Part shown: positions 1-7,176 of the stretch, in pieces
How positions within the stretch are numbered: position 1 is the first letter of the stretch
Layout: each line of letters starts with the position of its first letter
Translations under genes and position numbers: made by a program
The notes under the pieces: generated by a model
Told to the model about the DNA's origin: nothing
Seen by the model: only the letters and a program-made list of their open reading frames with translations
Database searches by the model: none
Origin: JAJTFA01 sp051715425
GTDB lineage: Bacteria; Bacteroidota; Bacteroidia; UKL13-3
Direction of reading: 5' to 3'
Assembly (NCBI GenBank): GCA_051715425.1
Contig: JBPXJS010000044.1
Coordinates: forward strand, 122,592-186,591
Length of the DNA stretch: 64,000 nucleotides

Positions 1-24
1 CTATATTTGACTAATGTATTAGCT

Positions 25-588
25 ATGCCTTGGAACGATGAAGAAGTCATAAAGGGATGTGTTGAGGGTAAACGGCTGTATCAGAAACAGTTGTATGATC
101 ATTTCGCCTCAAAAATGCTTGGAGTTTGTATGCGTTATGCAAAAGACCGGGCAGAGGCAGAAGATATGCTTCAGGAGGGATTTATCAAGGTGTATACCAA
201 TATTTCACGATTTAAATTTGAGGGGAGTTTTGAGGGATGGATCAGAAGGATCATGGTGTTTACTGCGATCAATTATTTTAAACACCGCAGCCGCAAATTT
301 CAGGAGGATTTAGATGTGGAAGGTTATGATGCTGTTTATCAGGACGACATTATCACTAAAATTTCAGCAAAAGAGATAGTGACTTTGGTACAGCAAATGC
401 CGGAAGGTTACCGGATGATTTTTAACCTTTACGCAGTGGAAGGGTATACGCACAGAGAGATAGGGGAAATGTTGGGTGTGGCGGAAGGAACGTCAAAATC
501 ACAATACGCAAGGGCCCGGCAGTATATGCAAACGGTACTTGCAAAACATTATCAAATATTAAATGAGCCTTTTCAGGAACCGAAATAA
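25..588 (+). CDS. ECF-type RNA polymerase sigma-70 factor
   Basis: Directs RNA polymerase to a dedicated promoter set, normally in response to an envelope signal. The product is about 187 aa from the ATG at 25; an in-frame TTG lies at 7 and a start upstream of the window cannot be excluded. Region sigma-2 is visible around residues 20-90 (LYDHFASKMLGVCMRYA, then AEDMLQEGFIKVY and FEGWIRRI). Region sigma-4 forms the C-terminal helix-turn-helix (YTHREIGEMLGVAEGTSKS). Length and two-domain layout are those of ECF sigma factors, with no extra domain. The last 26 bases overlap the start of the next gene, which codes for an anti-sigma-like membrane protein, so the two are probably translated together and act as a regulator pair. 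Family assignment is firm; the regulon is unknown. Confidence 0.9.
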   Translation: MPWNDEEVIKGCVEGKRLYQKQLYDHFASKMLGVCMRYAKDRAEAEDMLQEGFIKVYTNISRFKFEGSFEGWIRRIMVFTAINYFKHRSRKFQEDLDVEGYDAVYQDDIITKISAKEIVTLVQQMPEGYRMIFNLYAVEGYTHREIGEMLGVAEGTSKSQYARARQYMQTVLAKHYQILNEPFQEPK

Positions 589-2383
589 GAAGTTTGAAGA
601 CGATTTGCAGCAACAACTCGGCAACCATGAGGTAAAACCTTCCGGGTCGCTGTGGGACAAGCTTGACCAAGAACTTGGTGAGGGAGGTTTTGAGCAAAAA
701 GTACAAACCAAACTGGATAATTTTGAAATGGTTCCATACAGTGATACCTGGCAAAAAATAGAAGCGCAGTTACCACTGGAGCCTGTTTCAAATCCATGGC
801 TGCGTTATCTTGGGGCATCTCTTATCGCTTTATTATTTGTATCGGGGGTATATATCGGTTATCAATTAAATATCCCATCCGAAGGTGCCGGAAAACAAAC
901 TCCTGGCGCTCCAAGGCAAATTTCTGAGGCTGCTTCTGAAGTAAATGTTATTCCGGCAAATGGAGAACTTTTGGCTAAAGAAACTCCTCTTAGTGATGAG
1001 GAAAGTTTGAAAACTGAAAAAGGAGCTGAAAAAAAGCGGGCTATACAGCATAAGGATAAACGCACAACGCAGAATGATCCTCAGCAAGTAGCCGAAGTAA
1101 AACAAACCATTGTTCCTTCAACCAATCAAACCACCGATAAGGATATGGCCGCTGAGGCACCAAAACGTTCTCAGAAAGAATCATTGCCTGCCAATTCAAC
1201 CAATAAAAAACAATTGCTGGCAGAAACTGCAGGGCAACATAAACCATCCGATAAAACAGATAGGAAGGCAGAAAGAAAAAAACGCCCCGGCAGGCAAATA
1301 AGAACCAATATGCTTCAGGCTGCAACAACTGGTTCAGCAGCTGCGCATCCAGTGGCAAAAACAAACGAACCTGATCATGCATCAGCCGGCCTTATTGCCG
1401 CTGCTTCCAAAACAGATCAGCCAGTTGCAGCAAAACCAGAGGGAGTTTCGACTGCTTCAGCAGAACCACAAACTTCTCCCGTGCAAAATAATTTACCACA
1501 ACAACCCCCACCAGCTTCAGAAAGTGCCTTACCTGCCAATCCATCTGCACCACCAGCTGGTGTAGCAGGAAATACCGGTACAGTTGCTGATCCTGCTTCC
1601 GTACCTGCTGTTTCAGACTCCGCAAAGCAAGCATATCTTGCAGCAGGTAAACAGGCTGATGAAAAATACGATGAAGAAAAACCCGGAAAATTTTCCGTGC
1701 TGATTATGGTTGGAGGGCACTACTCAATGAATGACTTAAAAGCCCCATCATCTGCAAACCTGCCGCTTGATGAAAATATAGCATTGCGTAAAAGCATAGA
1801 AAAACCACAGATCGATTGGTCGGGTGGTTTTTATGTTGATTACATGATAAACGACAAATGGAGGGTAGCAGCCGGTATAAGCATGCTTAATTTTTCTCAG
1901 CAATTTTATTATGACACCAAACCGGCTTCAGGCGCAACCAATGGAGCAGGAGAGAGTGGTGCAGGGGTGCTTTTCCCAAATGATTCTATCCTTGGTGGAA
2001 ATACATTTAATACCCGCATTCGCTATAGCTGGACAGAATTTCCTTTGCTTGTAACCTACAAAATAACCAACTCGCTAAAATGGAATATAGAGTTGCAGGG
2101 AGGGGTTAGTTATGCAACACTCAGTGCCGTTGATGCCGCTATGGTTTCTTATGATAATACAGGTTTGCTGGTGCTAAAAACAGCAGACGCCTTTCCGGGA
2201 CTTCAAAATAGTGTATTCGCCATTTTAAATCCGGCCATCACGTATACCTTAAATGAAAAAGTAGCCATAGGAATGCATCCAACGTTTAAATACAGCATCA
2301 ACTCTATGGTAAAGAATGAAAACTGGGTACAACAGCATCCTTATTTTATGGGCTTAACCTTATCCCTCAGGCGCAGATTCTAA
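563..2383 (+). CDS. Dual-membrane protein: anti-sigma-like head fused to an outer-membrane beta-barrel
   Basis: 606 aa. Residues 1-78 are cytoplasmic in character and contain two tandem copies of a 32-residue unit (F11 to L38 and F43 to L70, with W31 and W63 at matching places). One hydrophobic helix follows (about 80-101, LGASLIALLFVSGVYIGY). Residues 105-375 are a low-complexity Pro/Ala/Gln/Lys linker that could cross the periplasm. Residues 376-606 alternate polar and aromatic residues like a PorT-type outer-membrane barrel and end in Phe. The gene overlaps the ECF sigma gene by 26 nt. Inferred role: the head binds the sigma factor and the barrel senses the outer membrane, as proposed for dual membrane-spanning anti-sigma factors of Bacteroides. 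The layout is seen directly; anti-sigma activity is inferred from position and topology. Confidence 0.75.
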   Translation: MSLFRNRNKKFEDDLQQQLGNHEVKPSGSLWDKLDQELGEGGFEQKVQTKLDNFEMVPYSDTWQKIEAQLPLEPVSNPWLRYLGASLIALLFVSGVYIGYQLNIPSEGAGKQTPGAPRQISEAASEVNVIPANGELLAKETPLSDEESLKTEKGAEKKRAIQHKDKRTTQNDPQQVAEVKQTIVPSTNQTTDKDMAAEAPKRSQKESLPANSTNKKQLLAETAGQHKPSDKTDRKAERKKRPGRQIRTNMLQAATTGSAAAHPVAKTNEPDHASAGLIAAASKTDQPVAAKPEGVSTASAEPQTSPVQNNLPQQPPPASESALPANPSAPPAGVAGNTGTVADPASVPAVSDSAKQAYLAAGKQADEKYDEEKPGKFSVLIMVGGHYSMNDLKAPSSANLPLDENIALRKSIEKPQIDWSGGFYVDYMINDKWRVAAGISMLNFSQQFYYDTKPASGATNGAGESGAGVLFPNDSILGGNTFNTRIRYSWTEFPLLVTYKITNSLKWNIELQGGVSYATLSAVDAAMVSYDNTGLLVLKTADAFPGLQNSVFAILNPAITYTLNEKVAIGMHPTFKYSINSMVKNENWVQQHPYFMGLTLSLRRRF

Positions 2384-2384
2384 T

Positions 2385-2491
2385 TTCCCATTCTCTATCC
2401 CTTTCTGTTTACCTTTCTCCTTCTCTTTCTCTTTCTCTTTCCCTTTCTCTTTCTGTTTCTCTTTCTGTTTCTCTTTCTGTCTCTCCTCCCC
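2385..2491. repeat. Polypyrimidine tract with hexanucleotide CTTTCT repeats
   Basis: Just after the stop of the barrel protein, the plus strand is almost pure C/T for about 100 bases. From 2401 to 2484 it reads as fourteen hexamers close to CTTTCT (variants GTTTCT, CCTTCT, CTTTCC). Such a homopyrimidine tract is prone to slippage and can form triplex DNA. It lies between two plus-strand genes and contains no reading frame of note. Confidence 0.85.
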
Positions 2492-2594
2492 AATTGGCTT
2501 GTAAATTTCCACACTTAATATGTGCTTAACTGGTTTTAAAACAGCATAACTTTCACTAACTTTACGTTAATCAATTTTAGAAAGGAGATGTTTT

Positions 2595-3305
2595 ATGAAA
2601 TCGCTTCACCCCAATTGGTTTTTCGAGCATATTACCGACTTTGAGTACAAAAAATATGTGTTACTGGCTTACCTGCAGGATGTGCACAAACAGTTTAATG
2701 AAACAAGGTTGTATCCGGGTTTGTCTGATCTGGTTTTTCATTACCGCAACCTCACTTCTTTTCAGAAACAGCGTGATGCCTTATTTGCTTCTTTTCCTGA
2801 GCAGATATCTGAAATTGACCTGAAAAATTTTAAGGTGTCTTTCAGCAAAGTAATCAGCAATGATGACCTGATGAAACACCTCTCAGAAGTGGTGAATTAT
2901 TCCATACCTGAAATACGCAAGCACCTGGATGAAGGGAAGGAGATTTATGATTTTATAGAAAAGGAAATGATTATGGTGCCGGTTGGTATTTTACCCATTT
3001 ACCGCAACGAAGGATATATGCTGCTGCATGAGGGCGATGCCAAAGAAATAAAGGTGTATGAGTATGAAGTAAAATTATTTACACATGAAGAAGACCAGTT
3101 CAGGGCAGTCTCCACCCAATACCTTACCTCATACCGCAAGAGTTTTGTGAATACGGCCGAGAATATTAAAATAGATATGGTAAGGACCAGAAAAAAATTG
3201 CCCAATCCGGCTACGTTTTCTGTTGAAACCACTTACGAATACCCGCTTGAGGAAACCGTGATACCTGTGGCCAAACGATTGCTGATGCAATATATCAGCT
3301 CGTAA
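2595..3305 (+). CDS. Conserved hypothetical protein, 236 aa
   Basis: Soluble protein with no signal peptide and no membrane segment; function not recognised. The start ATG at 2595 has a clear AAAGGAG ribosome-binding site 7 bases upstream, unusual for this phylum, which rarely uses Shine-Dalgarno pairing, and this fixes the start against a competing ATG at 2588. The N-terminal half is rich in aromatic and charged residues (HPNWFFEHITDFEYKKYVLL, LYPGLSDLVFHYRN). The C-terminal half contains IPIYRNEGYMLLHEGD and ends in a predicted beta-strand-rich stretch. It stands alone between the hexamer tract and a bidirectional terminator, so it is probably monocistronic. It resembles Bacteroidota-specific conserved proteins, but I cannot assign a family. 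Confidence 0.75.
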   Translation: MKSLHPNWFFEHITDFEYKKYVLLAYLQDVHKQFNETRLYPGLSDLVFHYRNLTSFQKQRDALFASFPEQISEIDLKNFKVSFSKVISNDDLMKHLSEVVNYSIPEIRKHLDEGKEIYDFIEKEMIMVPVGILPIYRNEGYMLLHEGDAKEIKVYEYEVKLFTHEEDQFRAVSTQYLTSYRKSFVNTAENIKIDMVRTRKKLPNPATFSVETTYEYPLEETVIPVAKRLLMQYISS

Positions 3306-3313
3306 GGGCAATA

Positions 3314-3346
3314 AAAAAAGCTGTGTTATCCGACACAGCTTTTTTA
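3314..3346. terminator. Bidirectional intrinsic terminator
   Basis: A-run, stem AGCTGTGT, loop TATCCG, stem ACACAGCT, T-run. It is symmetrical, so it can end both the plus-strand gene finishing at 3305 and the minus-strand secG operon finishing at 3364. Confidence 0.85.
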
Positions 3347-3363
3347 CTTATAAAAGAATAATG

Positions 3364-3753
3364 TTATTTATTTTCCTGTGGTTGAGATCCATCTTCCGGT
3401 GTTGCGGTAGTTGGTTGTGTTTGTTGTTCAGCTGCACCCGGGTTTTGCGCAGGAGGTGCAGGTGGCAAGGCTGTATTTTCAATATTATCCTTTAAGCGCG
3501 ATTCTTTCACAGCAGCATCTGCATCACCACCTGTAGGGCGGGCAAAATTACTTCCCAGAGCAAGAATAATTAAGGTTGCGGCAAGTATCCACGTGGCTTT
3601 TTCAACCACATCGGTACTGCGTTTTACCCCCATAATCTGGTTAGGAGCTACAAAATTTGCGGCTATTCCTCCACCTTTAGGGTTTTGAATAAGAACAATA
3701 AGCGTGAGCAGGATACACGCAACAATAATTACTATAGAAATAAATACGAACAT
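3364..3753 (-). CDS. secG: Preprotein translocase subunit SecG
   Basis: Auxiliary inner-membrane subunit of the SecYEG channel. It is 129 aa with two hydrophobic helices (residues 3-23 and about 53-69) separated by the diagnostic SecG loop, seen here as VLIQNPKGGGIAANF and MGVKRSTDVVEKATW. The C-terminal 55 residues are a Pro/Gln/Thr-rich tail, common in SecG of this phylum. It is the last gene of a minus-strand run with the TPR protein (2-nt gap), lptE and gltA, and a strong terminator follows. The lptE-TPR-secG order is typical of Bacteroidota. Confidence 0.93.
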   Translation of the reverse strand: MFVFISIVIIVACILLTLIVLIQNPKGGGIAANFVAPNQIMGVKRSTDVVEKATWILAATLIILALGSNFARPTGGDADAAVKESRLKDNIENTALPPAPPAQNPGAAEQQTQPTTATPEDGSQPQENK

Positions 3754-3755
3754 AA

Positions 3756-4739
3756 TCAGTCTTTGTTTTCGGTTTTAATTTTTTGAATAAGGGATGCAAA
3801 ATAAGCCATTTTATGAGGATATATCAAGCATAATTTTTCGTAAGCCCGGATTGCCTTTTTATAATACCCTTGTTTGTAGTAAATACTTGCTAATGTTTCA
3901 GTTACCAGATCGTCATCTTCTTCGGCTCCTGTTTTGGCTGCATTCACCGGATTGTAAAACTCTGCCTTTGGCCGGCTTATACTTGGGTTTTCTTTAATAA
4001 ACTTGTCGAGAATATTCTCAAAAGCATTTACGTTAGACACCGGTTTGGCTTCTTCTTTTGCCTCAGGTGCTGCGGGTGTTTCTGGTGATGTTCGGGTTTC
4101 GCTTATTTCCTCGGTTTCGGTTTTATCGTCTTTAATTTCCGGATTGTCTTGTTGATTAACCGGAATAGCAGCCAGCTTTCCTTTTCCCAGTTGCAGCCAC
4201 TCCACAAAAGAAAGCTCTTTATGCGAAAGCTCTTCTGTTTCCTCCTCCTCTGTTGTTGCGTCTTTAAGCAATGCCTCTGCTGCAGAAACCAGTTTCTCGG
4301 CTTCCGTAGTTGTTTCCTCCACAGATGGGGTTACATTTTCAGTGGTCATATCCTCAGCAAGCACAGCTGCAATTTCTTCCTCAACCGGATCGGGTTGCAG
4401 TTCAGGCATCATTTCCACTGGTGGTAAATCCTCTATAGCTGCAGGTTGTTCAACCGGCATATTAACTTCGGGCAAAGTGGTTATTGCCTTAGGTATTTCA
4501 GCTTGTTTCAGATCATGAATATAGGCATAAAGCACTTCCCTGTCGGGCACCATTAATGCGGCATTTCTGAGTTGTTTTTCAAACTCATAATGTTTTTCAT
4601 TAAAAAGGGTTTTGGCCAGCAGCGACTGAGCCTGTTGCAGGTAAGGAAAATCCGTTGAAATACTTTTTAAGGCATTGATATGCACTTTTTCCAGGTTTTC
4701 CGGATGTTCAATGAGTGTTATGAATTCTGCTTTGTTCAA
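3756..4739 (-). CDS. TPR-containing protein between lptE and secG
   Basis: 327 aa, cytoplasmic, no signal peptide. Residues about 95-260 are an acidic, low-complexity Glu/Thr/Pro-rich linker (PVEEEIAAVLAEDMTTE; ATTEEEETEELSHKEL). The C-terminal 60 residues hold one clear tetratricopeptide-like helix pair (ASIYYKQGYYKKAIRAYEKL), and the N-terminal 90 residues are helical and repeat-like. The short motif FVEWLQLGKG sits between the two halves. The function is unknown; its position between an LPS-transport lipoprotein and a translocase subunit suggests envelope assembly or a scaffold, but that is guilt by association only. Stop and start lie 2 nt from secG. Confidence 0.8.
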   Translation of the reverse strand: MNKAEFITLIEHPENLEKVHINALKSISTDFPYLQQAQSLLAKTLFNEKHYEFEKQLRNAALMVPDREVLYAYIHDLKQAEIPKAITTLPEVNMPVEQPAAIEDLPPVEMMPELQPDPVEEEIAAVLAEDMTTENVTPSVEETTTEAEKLVSAAEALLKDATTEEEETEELSHKELSFVEWLQLGKGKLAAIPVNQQDNPEIKDDKTETEEISETRTSPETPAAPEAKEEAKPVSNVNAFENILDKFIKENPSISRPKAEFYNPVNAAKTGAEEDDDLVTETLASIYYKQGYYKKAIRAYEKLCLIYPHKMAYFASLIQKIKTENKD

Positions 4740-4784
4740 AAACGGGGCGTGATAGAAGTACGAATTAACGAAAAAGCCCTGTTT

Positions 4785-5303
4785 CTACCAATTTATAAAT
4801 GCTTTATTAAAAACATCCGTCACCATCATATCGGTAACTTTGGTAATCAGTTCCCCCTCTACGGCAGCAAAGTTTTGATCCGAGGGGAAATCAACAAAAT
4901 TGGAAAAAGTTTGGGTAAAGTTTTTGGTAGCGTCTTTTTTGTTTTCGAATGTAATCTCAGCAGTAATGGTAAGCCTGTTTACTGCATTGGTTTGATTTCC
5001 CTGAACGGCTACCGGTGCTGTACGGTAATCTGTTATTTTACCGCTAAACTGCAAATCGCCTTCGGTTTGGGTAAGTTTTAGCTGGGTTTCGTTAATAAAC
5101 TTTCTTTTTAAACTCTCGGTAAGCACCTGGCTAAGTGTCGGGGCAACTATACTGGCTGTATTTGCTATATAACTCACAGAAAAAGTTTTGGCATCCGGAG
5201 GCACGGATGCTCCGGTATGAGAATAAAAGCCACAGCCGGAGTGTGTAATAGACAAACCGGCTGTGGTAATAAGGAATAATAAAAAATATACTCTTTTAAG
5301 CAT
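4785..5303 (-). CDS. lptE: LPS-assembly lipoprotein LptE
   Basis: Outer-membrane lipoprotein that plugs the LptD barrel and helps insert LPS. It is 172 aa, with signal peptide residues 1-23 and the lipobox SGC at Cys24. The mature part has the features of the Bacteroidota LptE family: CGFYSHTGASVPPDAKTFSV near the start, an SLKRKFINETQLKL helix-strand, GKITDYRTAPVAV, and the closing KVTDMMVTDVFNKAFINW. No lptD is in the window. The gene begins 3 nt after gltA ends and is followed 45 nt later by the TPR gene. Confidence 0.88.
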   Translation of the reverse strand: MLKRVYFLLFLITTAGLSITHSGCGFYSHTGASVPPDAKTFSVSYIANTASIVAPTLSQVLTESLKRKFINETQLKLTQTEGDLQFSGKITDYRTAPVAVQGNQTNAVNRLTITAEITFENKKDATKNFTQTFSNFVDFPSDQNFAAVEGELITKVTDMMVTDVFNKAFINW

Positions 5304-5306
5304 GCG

Positions 5307-6629
5307 TTAAGCTGATGCTTTTGATTTTGCGATATGGTTTTTTAACCAATCTGTGGTTACTGATTTTGGTCTTTCCAGCGGGAATCCCAAAGCACGATCC
5401 CATATTAATGATGCCAATACTCCAAGTGCCCTGGAAACGCCAAACATCACGGTATAGAAATCATATTCTTTCATGCCGTAATGCACCAGCAATGAGCCTG
5501 AATGTGCATCCACATTTGGCCATGGGTTTTTAATTTTTTTGATATTGCCCAAAATTCCGGGAGTAACATCATAAATATCCCAAACAATATTTACCAGTTC
5601 ATCATCTGGCATATGTTTTTTGGCAAACTCCATTTGTGCAGTAAAGCGCGGATCTGTTTTGCGTAGCACCGCATGCCCGTATCCCGGAACCACTTTACCT
5701 TCAGCAATGGTTTTATTGATATAATCTTCTATTTGTTTTTTGCTTGGTTTGCCTCCGCCCAGCTCTTCCTGCAAATCAAGCACCCAGCGTATCACTTCCT
5801 GATTGGCCAATCCGTGTAATGGGCCTGCCAGTCCGTTCATAGCCGCGGAAAATGCAAGATACGGATCACTCAAGGCTGATCCCACAAGGTGGGTGGTATG
5901 TGCTGAAACGTTTCCTCCTTCATGATCGGCATGGATAACCATATATAAACGCATGAGTTCTTTAAAACCTTCATTTTCGCCATAACCCAACATATGGGCA
6001 AAATTTGCCGCCCAATCCAGTTTAGGGTTTGGTTCAATATGCTCATTATTTTTATACATCCTGCGATAAATATAGGCAGCCACCCTTGGCAGGCGGGCTA
6101 TCAGATTCATCGAATCTTCAAAAGTATAAAGCCAGTAGTCTTTTTTATTCAATCCTTTGCGGTAAGCAGCAGCAAATTCCGATTCGGTTTGCATAGCCAT
6201 AATAGCTGCCGAGAATTGGGTCATCGGATGCGTATTTACAGGGAAAGCATCAATTACATTAAAAACGTGTTTTGGAACAACAGCCCTTTTGGTCCAGTTG
6301 CTTCCCACTTCATACATTTCGTCATAAGTTGGTAATTCACCCATCAGCATCAGGTAAAATAATCCTTCAGGCAAAGGCTCATCTGTTCCTTCCAGGCGCG
6401 GAAGTTTTTCTCTCAATTCCGGTATGCTATAGCCCCTGAAACGGATTCCTTCATCTGCATCAAGCAATGAAGTTTCTGTAATTAAACCAATCATTCCTTT
6501 CATGCCTGAGGCTACTGAATCCAGTGTGTACGAACCCAGTTGCTCGCCTGAATTGGCTTTTAAAAATTCTTTAATTCCCTGTGCTTTTGGAAGTGCAATC
6601 TCTTCAAACTTATTTTTGATATGATCCAT
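5307..6629 (-). CDS. gltA: Citrate synthase, mitochondrial-like type I
   Basis: Condenses acetyl-CoA and oxaloacetate to citrate in the TCA cycle. It is 440 aa. The catalytic triad is present: His272 in LAGPLHGLANQEV, His319 in VPGYGHAVLRKTDPR and Asp374 in PNVDAHSG, numbers almost equal to those of the pig enzyme (274, 320, 375). The wording GHAVLRKTDPR and RALGFPLERPKS is that of eukaryotic mitochondrial citrate synthase rather than the allosteric E. coli GltA, so it is probably a dimeric, NADH-insensitive enzyme (inference). It leads the gltA-lptE-TPR-secG run; the 3-nt gap to lptE suggests co-transcription. Confidence 0.95.
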   Translation of the reverse strand: MDHIKNKFEEIALPKAQGIKEFLKANSGEQLGSYTLDSVASGMKGMIGLITETSLLDADEGIRFRGYSIPELREKLPRLEGTDEPLPEGLFYLMLMGELPTYDEMYEVGSNWTKRAVVPKHVFNVIDAFPVNTHPMTQFSAAIMAMQTESEFAAAYRKGLNKKDYWLYTFEDSMNLIARLPRVAAYIYRRMYKNNEHIEPNPKLDWAANFAHMLGYGENEGFKELMRLYMVIHADHEGGNVSAHTTHLVGSALSDPYLAFSAAMNGLAGPLHGLANQEVIRWVLDLQEELGGGKPSKKQIEDYINKTIAEGKVVPGYGHAVLRKTDPRFTAQMEFAKKHMPDDELVNIVWDIYDVTPGILGNIKKIKNPWPNVDAHSGSLLVHYGMKEYDFYTVMFGVSRALGVLASLIWDRALGFPLERPKSVTTDWLKNHIAKSKASA

Positions 6630-6731
6630 GTAAATTGAAAATTATTAATTCTATAGGATAGTATGTTTTACAATAAAACCGCCCAAAATTAGTATTTGTT
6701 TTTAAGAAAACAGGTATATACAATAAAATAT

Positions 6732-7094
6732 TCAAAGGGTATTTTTCCCCTGCCTTATTTTTTTTGTGTTCATAAGTGCAACCATGCGGCTTATAAAGAA
6801 AGAGGCGATGGCAATTACACCAAGAATAAAAAACGAAATAGCCGGAAGCTGGAAGCTGAAACCATAAAACTCGCCCAACATCCAGGTGGCATTGGCACAA
6901 ATCCAAAGGCATACGGCCAGGTTAGGCAAAAACAGTTTTTTATTTTTACGCGTTTTCCAGGCCAGATGAAAGGCAACAAGTATGGTGGGAATAACCATGA
7001 TGGTGCCTCCGGTTTTGAAATGCATGAGCCAACAGGAGTCTTTTATTAACCAAAGGATAATATGCAGATTTTCAAATTGCCTGATGTTTTTCAT
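6732..7094 (-). CDS. Small multi-pass membrane protein, unknown function
   Basis: About 120 aa from the ATG at 7094; a start at 7106 would add four residues. Three to four hydrophobic helices are visible (GGTIMVIPTILVAFHLAW; FLPNLAVCLWICANATWML; ISFFILGVIAIASFF). Charged caps such as KTRKNKK give a clear topology. Two tryptophan-rich stretches (HIILWLIKDSCWLMHF and AVCLWICANATWMLGEF) look conserved in Bacteroidota membrane proteins I recall, but I know no function. It is divergent from the TonB receptor at 7177, with an 82-nt shared promoter region, and lies downstream of nothing on its own strand. Confidence 0.7.
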   Translation of the reverse strand: MKNIRQFENLHIILWLIKDSCWLMHFKTGGTIMVIPTILVAFHLAWKTRKNKKLFLPNLAVCLWICANATWMLGEFYGFSFQLPAISFFILGVIAIASFFISRMVALMNTKKIRQGKNTL

Positions 7095-7176
7095 TTCTGC
7101 ATGCAATATGTATTATTCCCTTCTTTTGTCATAAAAAGAGGCATATTATTTTAAAAAGTGTATTTTGGTATATTAA

